Notes: generated from the letters alone by a model not told the origin. Numbered from the stretch's first letter, positions 32,855-42,487 are shown. The stretch is 64,000 bases of DNA from Billgrantia gudaonensis (GCF_900100195.1 NZ_FNES01000015.1:1-64000); one strand, 5' to 3'. Numbers and translations: made by a program.

Positions 32855-32855
32855 C

Positions 32856-34046
32856 ATGCCGATGAACTTCACGACCGGCCGGCAGGTGCCGCTGGTGGTC
32901 GGCGCCGGCACGCTGGCGCAACTGCCCAAGCTGTGCCGCGACCATGACGCCGGCAGTGCGCTGATCGTTGCCGACGCCGGCATCGCGGCCACCGGCCTTG
33001 TCGACCGACTGGCCTCGCTGCTGGACGATGAACTGCCCGTGACGCGCTTCATCGCACCCGCCGGCGAGCCGACCCTGGCGACGGTCGACGCCGGCGCCGA
33101 GGCCGCCCGCGAGCTCGAGTCGCCGCTGGTGATCGGCCTGGGCGGCGGCACCGCCCTGGACATCGCCAAACTGGTGGCCGCCCTGGCTGAGAGCCCCGGC
33201 GCCATGGCCGACTACCTGCTCGCCCGCACGCCCTGGGCGGGACGCGCCCCCGCGGTGATGATCCCCACCACCTCGGGCACCGGCTCGGAGGTCACTCGCA
33301 CCTCGATCGTCGCCGACGACCGGGGACGCAAGCAGTGGGCCTGGGGCGACGCGCTGCTGCCCGAGGCGGTGCTGCTCGACCCCGAACTGACGCGCACCCT
33401 GCCGGCGCCACTGACCGCCGCCACTGGCCTGGACGCCTTCGTGCACGCCCTCGAGGCGGCCAGCGGCCAGGGGCGCCACGTCTTCATCGAGGCCAGCGCA
33501 CTGCAGGCGATGCGGCTGATCGGGCGGGCGCTGCCCCGCACGGTGGCCGCCCCCGACGACCTAGAGGCGCGCCAGCAGATGCAGGTCGCCGCCTGCCTCG
33601 CCGGCCAGGCGATCGACAACGGCGGCACGGGCCTGGGGCACAACATCGGCCATGCCCTCGGCTCGCTCTACCACCTGCCGCATGGCGTCGCCGTGACGCT
33701 CGGCGTGGAGGCCACCCTGGCCTGGACGATCGACGGGCGCGAGACCGTCTTCGCCCCGGCAGCCGAGGCCCTGGCGAAAGGCGACACGGCGCACGATCTG
33801 CCCGCCCGCTTCAGCACCCTGGTCGATGCCGCCCGCTTCGATGCGGCGCTGGCGCCTTTCGCCGATCTCGAGATGGACGCCGAAGCCCTCTCGGCGACCA
33901 TGCAGGCCGAGGAGAACGCCCCCATGGCCGACAACGCCGCGCGACGGCCGGAAGCCGACGACTGGCACGCGCTCGCCGAGGCCACGGTGTCGCTGTTCGA
34001 GCGCCGTCTGGCCCACCTGACAGCCGCCCAGGAGCACCCCGCATGA
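32856..34046 (+). CDS. Iron-containing (type III) alcohol dehydrogenase
   Basis: The 396-residue enzyme oxidises an alcohol using NAD(P) and a divalent metal. Visible are the nucleotide loop [33 protein letters not shown] and the metal ligands Asp193, His197 ([10 protein letters not shown]), His262 (GHNIGHALG) and His276 (YHLPHG). Type III members include GbsB (choline), DddB (3-hydroxypropionate) and 1,3-propanediol dehydrogenases. Its product would feed the adjacent aldehyde dehydrogenase, as in GbsB-GbsA. Its stop overlaps the next gene start. Confidence 0.9.
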   Translation: MPMNFTTGRQVPLVVGAGTLAQLPKLCRDHDAGSALIVADAGIAATGLVDRLASLLDDELPVTRFIAPAGEPTLATVDAGAEAARELESPLVIGLGGGTALDIAKLVAALAESPGAMADYLLARTPWAGRAPAVMIPTTSGTGSEVTRTSIVADDRGRKQWAWGDALLPEAVLLDPELTRTLPAPLTAATGLDAFVHALEAASGQGRHVFIEASALQAMRLIGRALPRTVAAPDDLEARQQMQVAACLAGQAIDNGGTGLGHNIGHALGSLYHLPHGVAVTLGVEATLAWTIDGRETVFAPAAEALAKGDTAHDLPARFSTLVDAARFDAALAPFADLEMDAEALSATMQAEENAPMADNAARRPEADDWHALAEATVSLFERRLAHLTAAQEHPA

Positions 34047-35185
34047 GCGTCATCGACCGCATCGAGATCACCCACCACCAACAGCCGCTCGAGCCGCCCT
34101 TTCCGGCGGCCTGGGATAGCCAGCCGCGCCGGCGGTTTCCGGCGACCCTGGTCCGCGTGATCGACAGCGAAGGACGCGAAGGCGTGGGCTCCGGCGATGC
34201 GATGTATGGCTTCGAGGACTTCCGCTCGCTGTTCATCGGCCGCGATCCGCTGGAGCTGGAACGCCACAGCGGCGTGATCGACAACATCGGCTTTCACGCC
34301 GGACGCTGCTGGCCGCTGGAGGTCGCACTCTGGGATCTCGCCGGCAAGATCCGCGGCGAGCCGGTGTGGCGCATGCTCGGCGGCACCTCGAACCGCCTGC
34401 GCGCCTACGCTTCCAGCGGCACCCACCGCCCGCTCGAGCAGCTGGTGACCCTGGCCGAACGAGTGCGAGACGCCGGTTTCCCGGCCATGAAACTGCGCTT
34501 CGGCCGCCCCAGGATCGACGACGACCTGGCGGCCCTGGCGGCGGTGCGCCGGGCGCTCGGCGATGAATACACCCTGATGGTGGACTGCAACCAGGGCTGG
34601 CGCATGCCGTGGGACGTGCAGACCCCCTGGGACCTGGGCAAGGCCACCGAGGTGGCCGAGGAACTGATCCGCCACGACGTGCTGTGGATGGAGGAGCCGC
34701 TCTACCGGGGCGACTATCCCGGCATGGCGGCGCTCAATGCGCATGCCGGCGACCGGCTGAAGATCGCCGGCGGCGAGATGACCCGCGAGCCCTACGAGTT
34801 CCACGAGATGCTGCGGCGCGACTGCCTGGACGTCTACCAGCCCGACGCGGTCTGTTCGATCGGCATGCTGGGGCTGTCCCGACTGGCGCGGGAGGTGACC
34901 GCGCGCGGCAAGTGGTTCACCCCGCACACCTGGGGCAACGGCATCGGCCTGATCGCCAACCTGCACCTGACCGCCGGCACCGTGGGCCCCGAAGGTTGCC
35001 CTTACCTGGAATTTCCCTTCGACCCGCCGGAATGGACGCCCGAGGCCCGCGACTATCCGCTCCTCGCCCCGCTAACCGCCGACGACGCCGGCTGGCTGAC
35101 CCTCTCCGAAGCGCCGGGCCTGGGCATCGCCCTCGACGAGCAGCGCCTGCGCGACACCCGCGCCGACCAGGCCACCTATGGCTGA
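34043..35185 (+). CDS. Mandelate racemase/enolase-superfamily protein, probable acid dehydratase or epimerase
   Basis: The 380-residue protein has a capping domain and an enolase barrel. Metal ligands are Asp181 (MVDCNQGW), Glu217 or Glu218 (WMEEPL) and Glu245 (IAGGEM). The base dyad is Asp268-His295 ([15 protein letters not shown]), as in the mandelate racemase subgroup. The opposite-face residue pair is K150-L-R152 rather than KxK, so a one-base (dehydratase) reaction is more likely than racemisation. It is the last gene of the operon with ALDH and alcohol dehydrogenase. The substrate, perhaps a hydroxy acid or betaine derivative, is inferred. Confidence 0.85.
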   Translation: MSVIDRIEITHHQQPLEPPFPAAWDSQPRRRFPATLVRVIDSEGREGVGSGDAMYGFEDFRSLFIGRDPLELERHSGVIDNIGFHAGRCWPLEVALWDLAGKIRGEPVWRMLGGTSNRLRAYASSGTHRPLEQLVTLAERVRDAGFPAMKLRFGRPRIDDDLAALAAVRRALGDEYTLMVDCNQGWRMPWDVQTPWDLGKATEVAEELIRHDVLWMEEPLYRGDYPGMAALNAHAGDRLKIAGGEMTREPYEFHEMLRRDCLDVYQPDAVCSIGMLGLSRLAREVTARGKWFTPHTWGNGIGLIANLHLTAGTVGPEGCPYLEFPFDPPEWTPEARDYPLLAPLTADDAGWLTLSEAPGLGIALDEQRLRDTRADQATYG

Positions 35186-35238
35186 CATGAAGCGGCCTCT
35201 TCATAGCGCGGTGCAGAGTCAGTTCGTGCCCTCGGCCT

Positions 35239-35853
35239 TCAGCGTCCCCCAGTCGCGAGGGGCAGCCACACATGCTCGTAGCCGATGGTGATCGCGACCC
35301 ACAGCAGCAAGGCCGCCATCGCCAGGCTGAAGCCCTTGAGGATTCTCGGGTTCTCGATGCGCTTGCCGAGCAGGGCGCCGACCAGCGCATAGCTGCCGGG
35401 CGCGCCGACCGCCAGCACGGCCAGCCCCATCGACCAGAGCACCAGGGCAATGCCGTGAATGCCCGCAGCGGGAAACTGGATCGTGGCAATCGGCAACGTC
35501 GCGACGATGCCCTTGGGGTTGCAGAGTTGCATGATCAGGCCATCGCGAAAGCGCATCACCCGCGGGGCCTGGCGCACGGCACCCAGATCGATGCTCGAGC
35601 GAGCGATCTTGATGGCCAGATAGAGGATGTATCCGCAGCCCAGGGCACCCACCACGGCGAGCACGTCGCCTTGTACCCAAGCGGCGCCGACCCAGCCGAA
35701 CAGCAAGAAGAGAATGAGCATGGCCGCCCCCACCCCGAGGAAAAACCCCAGCGTGGCCCTGGCCTGTCCATGAAGCCCGGCATTCAGACCGAGCAGGTTC
35801 ACGGGCCCGGGCGTGTACATGACGCCCAGGGCATAGGCAACGATCGCTAACAT
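35239..35853 (-). CDS. LysE/RhtB-family amino acid exporter
   Basis: The 204-residue membrane protein has six hydrophobic segments and LysE/RhtB features: VMYTPGPVNLLGLNAGLHG at the N-terminus, GCGYILYLAIKI and FRDGLIMQLCNPKGIVATLPIA. It exports amino acids or derivatives across the inner membrane. The ATG is at 35851-35853. The AraC-family gene lies 13 bases upstream on the same strand, which suggests co-transcription. Confidence 0.88.
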   Translation of the reverse strand: MLAIVAYALGVMYTPGPVNLLGLNAGLHGQARATLGFFLGVGAAMLILFLLFGWVGAAWVQGDVLAVVGALGCGYILYLAIKIARSSIDLGAVRQAPRVMRFRDGLIMQLCNPKGIVATLPIATIQFPAAGIHGIALVLWSMGLAVLAVGAPGSYALVGALLGKRIENPRILKGFSLAMAALLLWVAITIGYEHVWLPLATGGR

Positions 35854-35866
35854 GGCGAATTCCCGG

Positions 35867-36697
35867 TTACGAAGTGACGCTGCGCTGGTACTGGTTCGGC
35901 GTCTTGCCGTAGATGCGCTTGAAACGGCGGTTGAAGTGGCTGAGGTCGGTAAAGCCATAGCGGAAGGCCACTTCCGCAGGTGCCACGCCGGCCTCCAGGG
36001 CATGGCACGCGGCATTGACCCGACAGTTCAGCACGTACTGATGCGGCGTAATGCCGAACTGCTGCCGGAACAGGCGCAGGAAGTGATACTTCGAGAGGTG
36101 GGCGGCCTGGCTGATGTCGTCCAGCGACACATCGTCTTCCAGGTGCGCGAGGATGTACTCCTTGGCGCGCATCAGCAGTGCATCGGGGCGACTCGCCTTG
36201 CCGGCCCCCTGGAACTGGCCGGCACGCTGCACCAGGCGCGACGCTATCCGGTAGAGGGCGTGCTCCTGCTCGATGCGCGAGCCCACTCGGTGGATGACGA
36301 GCTGGGAGAGTTCCAGGATGGCACGCCGCAATTCGGGATCCGGGATCAAGGTGTCGCCACAGCGGAATGCGCCGGCACGTTCGCTCCCCGCCGCATCGGC
36401 GAACAACGCCTCGAGCTGGGCGGCCGGTACGTAGGTCATGACGTAGCCCAGCGTGCTGTCATCGCCCGGGTGCCCGTCGTGCACCTGTTCGGGATTGAAC
36501 TGGATGACGTTGCCCGGCGAGCTGCGGTGAAACTCCCCGCCGCTGAAGAAATCCTGCCGCCCGGCGAGGGTCACGCCGAAGGCATACTCCTCATGAGCAT
36601 GGCGGTCGTAGCTGAAATCGCTCAGCGCTGCCCGCAGCACCTTGAGCTCGGGAATGTGCCGACTCTTGTAGTAGTCGAAGCGACTCGTCCGTTCCAC
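35867..36697 (-). CDS. AraC-family regulator
   Basis: The 276-residue regulator has an N-terminal cupin ligand domain (SYDRHAHEEYAFGVTLAGRQDFFSGG, PGNVIQFNPEQVHDGHPG) and two C-terminal AraC helix-turn-helix units (SLDDISQAAHLSKYHFLRLFRQQFGITPHQY, and APAEVAFRYGFTDLSHFNRRFKRIYGKTPNQY). It starts with GTG at 36695-36697 after GGGGAGG. It probably activates the exporter gene that follows it. The inducer is unknown. Confidence 0.9.
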   Translation of the reverse strand: MERTSRFDYYKSRHIPELKVLRAALSDFSYDRHAHEEYAFGVTLAGRQDFFSGGEFHRSSPGNVIQFNPEQVHDGHPGDDSTLGYVMTYVPAAQLEALFADAAGSERAGAFRCGDTLIPDPELRRAILELSQLVIHRVGSRIEQEHALYRIASRLVQRAGQFQGAGKASRPDALLMRAKEYILAHLEDDVSLDDISQAAHLSKYHFLRLFRQQFGITPHQYVLNCRVNAACHALEAGVAPAEVAFRYGFTDLSHFNRRFKRIYGKTPNQYQRSVTS

Positions 36698-36933
36698 CGT
36701 GCCAGGCCTCCCCTGAACGTCACTCGGGCATAGTCTAGGCGTAACGCCAGGCCACCGGCTTGGACATTATTGCGGAATTCGACGGGCAGTGAGCCAACCG
36801 CGGTATCGACCTGACCCGCGACTGGCATGCCATAGCGCCATCCTCGCGAATTTCCGCCCTCATGCCGAGCGCACTTCGCCAGGGAATCGCTTGACGCCTC
36901 TGAGACGTTGTACTGCAATAGGGTCACATTTAG

Positions 36934-36947
36934 ATAGATCGGTCTAT
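36934..36947. promoter_or_regulatory. Operator-like palindrome before the TetR-MFS operon
   Basis: ATAGA-TCGG-TCTAT is a perfect palindrome 16 bases before the TetR start, overlapping the probable promoter. TetR-type regulators of this subfamily often bind such sites in their own leader. Confidence 0.55.
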
Positions 36948-36963
36948 ATAGGAGAGGCCGCCG

Positions 36964-37530
36964 ATGCCAGCTTCCAAGCGCGACCAGTTGCTCGCCACTG
37001 CCGAGCGCCTCTTCTACGAGCAGGGGTTTCATGCCACGGGCATCGACCGCATCGTGGCGGCTGCCGGGGTGGTGCGCATGACGCTCTACAACCACTTCGC
37101 CTCCAAGGAGGCACTGGTGGCCGCCGTCCTGGAGGCCCGCCATGAGCGCTTCATCGCCAGTCTCGATGCGGCTGTGGCTTCCGCCTCGCCGGGCGAGGAG
37201 ACGCGCGCCCTGGTCGAGGCGCATGGCCGCTGGTTGGAACGCTACAGCCCGCAGGGCTGCATCATGGCCAAGGCGATGGGCGAGTTCGCCGAGCACAGCG
37301 CGGAGATACATGCCCTGGCGGCGGCCGCCAAGACCGAGCTGCTGACACGCCTCGAAGCCGCCGTGGCCCGCGACGGGCTGGATCCCCACGTCGGCCTGGC
37401 GCGCCGCCTCTTCCTGGTGCTGGAAGGCAGCAATATGGCGGTGGCCTTGCTGGGCGCGCCGACGGCCCTGGCCGACACCCGAGCGGTGGTCGAAACCCTC
37501 CTCGCAACGGCCCGGAGCGAGACCCCATGA
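36964..37530 (+). CDS. TetR-family repressor
   Basis: The 188-residue regulator has the N-terminal helix-turn-helix RDQLLATAERLFYEQGFHATGIDRIVAAAGVVRMTLYNHFASKEALV. The C-terminal ligand domain includes YSPQGCIMAKAMGEFAEHS, of the TetR_C_33 kind. AGGAGAGGCCGCCG precedes the ATG. It is overlapped (ATGA) by a major facilitator transporter gene and so probably represses its own operon, through the palindrome at 36934. Confidence 0.9.
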   Translation: MPASKRDQLLATAERLFYEQGFHATGIDRIVAAAGVVRMTLYNHFASKEALVAAVLEARHERFIASLDAAVASASPGEETRALVEAHGRWLERYSPQGCIMAKAMGEFAEHSAEIHALAAAAKTELLTRLEAAVARDGLDPHVGLARRLFLVLEGSNMAVALLGAPTALADTRAVVETLLATARSETP

Positions 37531-38834
37531 GAACCTTGTCGAACATCGGATTCGCCCTATTCGGTGCCGCGCTGATCGCCATCAGTTATGGGCTCGCGCG
37601 CTTCGCTTTCGGCCTGTTCGTTCCTTCCATCAGCGCCGAGCTGGACATGACGCCGTACCTGATCGGCATCGTCGGGGCGCTGCCGTTCATCAGTTTCGTG
37701 CTCGCCACGCTGGTCGCGCCACTGGCCGCCGATAGCCTCGGCGCTCGCAACTTGGCGGTGCTCTCGGGTAGCTTCGGTGCTGGCGGCCTGGCACTGATCA
37801 GTCAGGCATCGGATGCCCTATGGCTCGGTGTCGGCGTGTTCATCTGCGGCATCTGCACCGGTTTGATGATGCCGGCACTGACCGCCGCCATGCAGGCCCT
37901 GGTGAGCCGCACGATGCATGGACGCGTGAGTTCCATCATGAATGCCGGTACCAGCGTCGGCATCATCGTCGCAGTGCCGACCGTCGTCTTCCTATACGAT
38001 GAGTGGCGTTTCACGTATGCCATGTTCGCCGCGCTGGCCGGCATCGGGATCGTTGCCGCGTGGTTCTTCCTTCCCTCGGTATCACGGATCATGCCGGCAA
38101 ATGCCGCACCGCCGCCCCCGATCACTCGGTTGCAGTGGTCGCGTCTCGCTCGGCTCACGCTGTTCGCCTTTGCCATGGGTTTCGTGTCGGCGGCGTACTG
38201 GCTTTTCGCGCCGGACCTGGCGGTCACGCTCGGCGCGCTTCCCTCCGGCCACACCGGTTGGCTGTGGCTGGCGGTCGGTATCGCCGGCCTCGGCGGTGCC
38301 ATGGTGAGCGACCTGGCCGACCGCAATAACCCGCCGATCACGCAAGCCTTGATGCTGATGATGCTCGCCTCGAGCCTGGCATTGCTCGCCGCCAGCCCGG
38401 GCCGGCTGGGGCTGGCGATCTTCTCCGCGCTCGTCTTCGGCCTTGCCTACATGAGTCTGACCGGGCTGTACCTCATGACCGGCATCCGGCTGTTGCCGGG
38501 CCGCCTCTCGATGGGGCCGGTGTTGCCATTCATGGCCTGCGCGCTCGGCCAGGCGGTTGGCTCTCCGGTCGTCGGCGCGCTGGTCGACGGATTCGGATAC
38601 GCCGATGCATTTGCCATCTTCACGATGATCGGCATCCTGCTGGCGATGCTGTCGCCGATTTATCCGGGCCATATCGATTACTGGGCGGACTGGACGGAAG
38701 ACGCCACAGAACCGCAACAGGAAGAGCCGCCGGCGGTTGACGAGACCGGCCTTCAGGCAGCCTACGACCACCAGTTGCTGGACGAGAATGGCGAGCCAAT
38801 CGAACCCGTGGCGAAAGAGGACGGGCTAGCCTAG
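37527..38834 (+). CDS. Major facilitator superfamily transporter
   Basis: The 435-residue protein has twelve predicted helices (LFGAALIAISYGLARFAFGLFVPSI, LPFISFVLATLVAPLAADSLGARNLAVLSGSFG). A C-terminal hydrophilic tail of about 55 residues is rich in acidic residues and Pro (EDATEPQQEEPPAVDETG). The family is like CynX/YbfB-type MFS exporters. Being in one operon with a TetR repressor, it is probably an inducible efflux pump. The substrate is unknown. Confidence 0.88.
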   Translation: MRTLSNIGFALFGAALIAISYGLARFAFGLFVPSISAELDMTPYLIGIVGALPFISFVLATLVAPLAADSLGARNLAVLSGSFGAGGLALISQASDALWLGVGVFICGICTGLMMPALTAAMQALVSRTMHGRVSSIMNAGTSVGIIVAVPTVVFLYDEWRFTYAMFAALAGIGIVAAWFFLPSVSRIMPANAAPPPPITRLQWSRLARLTLFAFAMGFVSAAYWLFAPDLAVTLGALPSGHTGWLWLAVGIAGLGGAMVSDLADRNNPPITQALMLMMLASSLALLAASPGRLGLAIFSALVFGLAYMSLTGLYLMTGIRLLPGRLSMGPVLPFMACALGQAVGSPVVGALVDGFGYADAFAIFTMIGILLAMLSPIYPGHIDYWADWTEDATEPQQEEPPAVDETGLQAAYDHQLLDENGEPIEPVAKEDGLA

Positions 38835-38985
38835 CCACACATCCGGAGGCTCGATGGCCTGCCGCGGGACCGTCGCCAACGTAGGAAACTCCCGCGGGAT
38901 GGTCCACTCTGAACAGGTAGGGCGCGCCCCGAAAGACCGGGGCCGCTTCTCGACATGCATCCTCTCGGACGGAAAGGAGCGTTTC

Positions 38986-39273
38986 ATGAGCGATAGGGAA
39001 GCCTACGAGCAGAAGTTGCAGGCCAAACTGGACGAGTGGCAGGCAGAGATCGACAAGCTGCGGGCCCGGGCCAAGGGCGCCGAGGCCGATGCCCGTATCG
39101 ATAGGGAGAAGGAGGCCGCACGCCTCGAAGCGAGGCGCGAGGAAGTGCGTCAGAAACTCCAGGAGATGCGCGAGGCCAGCGACGACGCCTGGGAGGATGT
39201 GAAGGCCGGCGCCGAACGCGCCTGGGATTCGCTGAGCGAGTCCTTCGAGAAGGCTCGCTCGCGCTTCAAGTAA
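38986..39273 (+). CDS. Small coiled-coil protein
   Basis: The 95-residue protein is almost wholly charged helix: EQKLQAKLDEWQAEIDKLRA, then EADARIDREKEAARLEARRE, ending WDSLSESFEKARSRFK. It resembles the sll1863-type stress-response coiled-coil proteins seen in many bacteria. No enzyme motif is present. AAGGAG stands before the ATG at 38986. The gene is single, with its end 19 bases from the convergent DUF1835 gene. Function is not known. Confidence 0.8.
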   Translation: MSDREAYEQKLQAKLDEWQAEIDKLRARAKGAEADARIDREKEAARLEARREEVRQKLQEMREASDDAWEDVKAGAERAWDSLSESFEKARSRFK

Positions 39274-39292
39274 GCCCTGCCGGCAGTTCGTT

Positions 39293-40525
39293 TCAAGGCC
39301 GGCGCATCGCTTCCCGGCGTGGCGCAATACGCATACCGCCCACCCAGCGCTCGCCGGGAGCATGATCCAACCAGTTGCGACTTCCCGCGAGGATATCGTG
39401 CCCGAGGTCGGTCAGGCTGAGTCGGCGATGGGGCCACTCCTCGTGAGCCTCGCCGATCTCCAGCGGCGGTTGGGGCGTTGCAATCAGCGGTTGCAGCAAC
39501 CACCAGAACGTCAGATCGCCCAGATAGGGCAGCGGTTCGTACTCGCGCATCAGGTAAGCGAAGGCCTTGCCCACCGGCAGAGGGCCATGGTCGCGTACGG
39601 TCTCCAGAATGAGTCGCTCGGTCAGGCCGAGACCGGTATTCGGTGCGGGCAGCTCCTGTAGATGGCGCCCGAGCGCCTTGCCCATCATCGGCAGGGCCGG
39701 CGTACCGGTGGCGATCAGGGATTCCAGCGCCTCGGGGGTATCGGCCGTGAGTGCCTCCCAGGCCCGGGAGCCCAGCTCGAGCAGCGGCGCCTCGACGGGA
39801 CGACGCCGACGCCACAGCCAAGCCAGCAGGTCCGGGGCTAGCTGGCCGATACCGATGAACCGCTCCACGCCAGGGATGGTCTCCACGGCTATCAGCTCGA
39901 TCCTGGCGTTGGGTGGGTTCGCCCGCAGTCGGTGCAACAGGTAGGCCAGCAGCAATTGGTCGTAACTGTCATGCTCGAACCACAGCACCAGCCGCGCATA
40001 ACGGTCCAGCTCGGCCAGTCCCCGGTAGCTCCGGAGAAGACGCGCCAGAACGTCGCCCTCGGCCATTCCGGAAACCTCTGCCAGGTAATTGGCGCGTAAC
40101 CGCATCAGTTCCTCGGGCAGCAGATCCTTCAGCGGGCCAATGCAGAACGGATCGGAAAATTCCAGGAAGTCGCCCTCAAAACCAGCGGTACGCAGGCTGT
40201 GCTCGATATCCGAACCGCAACGGATGTGCAGCGTTGCCAGGTCACCGTCGCCCCGTTCGGCAATCAGCCGCCGCGACGCCTCCAGGGATTCGATATGCGC
40301 CTTGAGCCGAGGCCAACTGGGAAAACCGCATTCGCGGGCGATGACGAACTGGGCATCGGCAAGCTTGAGCGGTGCCTCGCGTGGCGAGAGGTGCCGAAGT
40401 ATTCGCGCGAGAGCGGCCGGCTCGTCGGCGCGGGCTGCCTTGAACAGTTCCTTGGCGCGCTTGCGCTGCTGCTCGAGATTGAAGCGGCCATGCGACCGGG
40501 CATCCGGCCGGGGAAGCGTGGTCAT
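39293..40525 (-). CDS. DUF1835-domain protein
   Basis: The 410-residue protein begins with a basic helical segment (FNLEQQRKRAKELFKAARAD) and an ankyrin-like-adjacent leader region seen in related proteins (LKLADAQFVIARECGFPSWPRLKAH). A DUF1835 domain follows (TLHIRCGSDIEHSLRTAGFEGDFLEFSDPFCIGPL) and then a conserved C-terminal part (LDRYARLVLWFEHDSYDQLLLAYLLHRL). Function is unknown in the family. The ATG is at 40523-40525. It stands alone and convergent with the coiled-coil gene. Confidence 0.8.
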   Translation of the reverse strand: MTTLPRPDARSHGRFNLEQQRKRAKELFKAARADEPAALARILRHLSPREAPLKLADAQFVIARECGFPSWPRLKAHIESLEASRRLIAERGDGDLATLHIRCGSDIEHSLRTAGFEGDFLEFSDPFCIGPLKDLLPEELMRLRANYLAEVSGMAEGDVLARLLRSYRGLAELDRYARLVLWFEHDSYDQLLLAYLLHRLRANPPNARIELIAVETIPGVERFIGIGQLAPDLLAWLWRRRRPVEAPLLELGSRAWEALTADTPEALESLIATGTPALPMMGKALGRHLQELPAPNTGLGLTERLILETVRDHGPLPVGKAFAYLMREYEPLPYLGDLTFWWLLQPLIATPQPPLEIGEAHEEWPHRRLSLTDLGHDILAGSRNWLDHAPGERWVGGMRIAPRREAMRRP

Positions 40526-40678
40526 ACGAATCCCTCCATATGCCTGCGTCCGCCGGACAGGCCGGGAGTCGTATGGGGAAGCCGATTGGAAGCGATGGGC
40601 GCAGCCCTTTCCGCGGACGGGGACGCCTGGCGGCGCTGCGTTTAGCGTACCCCAGCATGGCGCGGTGTCAATCGGAGG

Positions 40679-41203
40679 CTACGCAAACCCAAGCATGACG
40701 GATGCGACCAAATAGCGACAGCCATCCAGACGTTGGCCATCGGGGAGTGCGACATCGTGAAATCCGAGCCGGGTATAGAGCCTGGCGGCAGGGTTCTGGG
40801 GGTAGACGTAGAGAGCACACTCGTTGACACCCAGCGCTTGCACTCCCTCACTTGCCAGGGCCGCGATGAGCTGAACACCCAGGCCCTGACCGCGGCGGAA
40901 GGGGGCGACGGCAAGCCGTGCCAGGTGGCAACGTTCATGTCGTCGGCAGTATTGGCCGAAGCCCAGCAGTTCGCCCTTAGCGTTAAGCAGCGCGCGGCTC
41001 GACATGTTCTCGAGTTGCAGATCCTGGCGAAACTGTTCCGGGATGATAGGGAAATGCATGTCAGGACCACCCCACAGGCGGCAGCTGTCGGCATCTGGCC
41101 ACCAGTTCTGCAATATTGCTAGGTGGCGTTCCTGAACTGGCGCCAGATGGAGCGAGGTATCACGCACGAGCCCGCTCAAATGCCCAAGTTTAAGTGTAGT
41201 CAC
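40679..41203 (-). CDS. GNAT-family N-acetyltransferase
   Basis: The 174-residue protein has the GNAT fold. The acetyl-CoA loop is LARLAVAPFRRGQGLGVQLIAALASEG, which has the Q/RxxGxG/A pattern. The C-terminal motif is LYVYPQNPAARLYTRLGFHDV. The acceptor amine is unknown. The first 25 residues (TLKLGHLSGLVRDTSLHLAPV) are not typical, so a later start is possible. It stands alone between the DUF1835 and beta-lactamase genes on the same strand. Confidence 0.85.
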   Translation of the reverse strand: MTTLKLGHLSGLVRDTSLHLAPVQERHLAILQNWWPDADSCRLWGGPDMHFPIIPEQFRQDLQLENMSSRALLNAKGELLGFGQYCRRHERCHLARLAVAPFRRGQGLGVQLIAALASEGVQALGVNECALYVYPQNPAARLYTRLGFHDVALPDGQRLDGCRYLVASVMLGFA

Positions 41204-41284
41204 CAGTCACAGTCCTTAGCATGAGCACTACCATCGGAGTACCAGCTTACCAGGCAGCGCTCACGGTAGCCGAAGCGATGGCCC

Positions 41285-42082
41285 TCAGGGCAGCGCCTCC
41301 AAGTCACGCAGGGCCTCGCGCACGATGGCATCGCGCTTGGGGATGTCGTCCATACGATCGGGGGTGTCCATGTTGAGGGCGAAGAACACCGGCCCGCTGG
41401 GCCATTCGACCCAGCCCACCCACCAGGCCAGCTCGCCGGACCAGCCGGTCTTGCCGCGCAGGATCCAGTCGCGGCCAGCCTCGGCGATCATCAGGTCCTT
41501 GACCAGCCGCTGGTCGGCCTCGTCGAACGGTAGCGCATTGCGATAGAGCTGCTGCAGGAAGCCGATCTGCTCTGCGGCCGAGACCTCCAGATTGTCCGGC
41601 TCCAGCCAGAAATTCTGGATATCGGCACCGACCTCGGCATTGCCGTAGTCGGTCGCCTCCAGGTAGCGGCGTTCGCTCTCCTCGCCCAGTTCCCGGGCGA
41701 ACTGCTGATAGAGCCAGACCGTCGAGTTGCGCAGGGCGGAGCGCAGATCCTGGTCGGCATTCCATGCCGGGACACCGCGATCGGTACCGTCCCAGGCAAA
41801 GACCTGGAACTCGTCTTCCACCACGCCGGCATCCAAGGCGAAAAGAGTGTGCGGCACCTTGAAGGTGGAGGCAGGCACGAAGCGTTGCCTTGCGCGCTCG
41901 GCGTCATGCACCCAGGCCGCTTGGGTATCCTGACGCTGATCCACCACCAGCAGGGAGCCCTCCGCGTCATAGTCCTGAAAAAGCGCCTCCCAGACGTCCC
42001 GCTCCTGCCAGGAGTCGGCCATCGCGCCCAGTGGCGTCAAGGTCAGCGCGAGGGCGCCAGCCAGTAAAAGTTTCAGGGTCAT
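41285..42082 (-). CDS. Class D (OXA-type) serine beta-lactamase
   Basis: The 265-residue enzyme has a signal peptide (MTLKLLLAGALALTLTPLGAMA) and every class D motif: Ser72-TFK (VPASTFKVPHTL), Ser120-T-V (RNSTVWLY), Tyr146-G-N and Lys211-T-G (GKTGWSG). The lysine of STFK is the one carboxylated in OXA enzymes. It would hydrolyse penicillins in the periplasm. ATG at 42080-42082 with GGAACC is preferred over one four codons earlier. It is not linked to an integron, IS or regulator, so it looks like an intrinsic chromosomal gene. Confidence 0.9.
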   Translation of the reverse strand: MTLKLLLAGALALTLTPLGAMADSWQERDVWEALFQDYDAEGSLLVVDQRQDTQAAWVHDAERARQRFVPASTFKVPHTLFALDAGVVEDEFQVFAWDGTDRGVPAWNADQDLRSALRNSTVWLYQQFARELGEESERRYLEATDYGNAEVGADIQNFWLEPDNLEVSAAEQIGFLQQLYRNALPFDEADQRLVKDLMIAEAGRDWILRGKTGWSGELAWWVGWVEWPSGPVFFALNMDTPDRMDDIPKRDAIVREALRDLEALP

Positions 42083-42142
42083 GGTTCCATCCATCGTTTC
42101 ATGAGGCCAGGCGACAGGCCTACGGTGAGAGCGACCAAGCGC

Positions 42143-42487
42143 TCATGGGGCCTGCATGAGCCGCGCCAATTCCTGCCGATACGCCACCTCATGCCGCGCC
42201 GGATCGGAGGGAAAGCGACCGAGCTCGACGGCCAGTTCGAAGAACCCCTGACGGGGCAACTCGCCGCGGCGGCTGACCACCAGCGCCGCGATCATCGGGC
42301 GGCCGGCGGCAACGTCTTCGCGCATCAGCGTTTCCAGCGCCTGAGCTACGCGCTGGATGGTGCCCGGCGGCGACAATCCCAGGGCCTCGGCGGCCTGCCG
42401 GTAGGTGATCGGCACGGCCTCGGCAGGCAGGTGCAGGAGCAGCTCGCGCAGGCGCGGTGCCAGGTCGGCTTCTTCAACGGTGCCCAT
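42143..42487 (-). CDS. Conserved hypothetical protein with possible winged helix
   Basis: I do not recognise a named family. The 114-residue product has a probable helix-turn-helix (VPITYRQAAEALGLSPPGTIQRVAQALETLMRED) followed by a short beta-rich part (MIAALVVSRRGELPRQGFFELAVELG). Coding is supported by GC bias and lack of stops. It lies between the beta-lactamase and phosphoesterase genes on the same strand, 60 bases from each. A small DNA-binding role is possible but unproven. Confidence 0.65.
   Translation of the reverse strand: MGTVEEADLAPRLRELLLHLPAEAVPITYRQAAEALGLSPPGTIQRVAQALETLMREDVAAGRPMIAALVVSRRGELPRQGFFELAVELGRFPSDPARHEVAYRQELARLMQAP

Noticed and set aside
31226..33205. Long minus-strand frame (659 codons) over the ALDH and ADH genes
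   Set aside because: It is a shadow of two well-conserved dehydrogenase genes and shows no domain.
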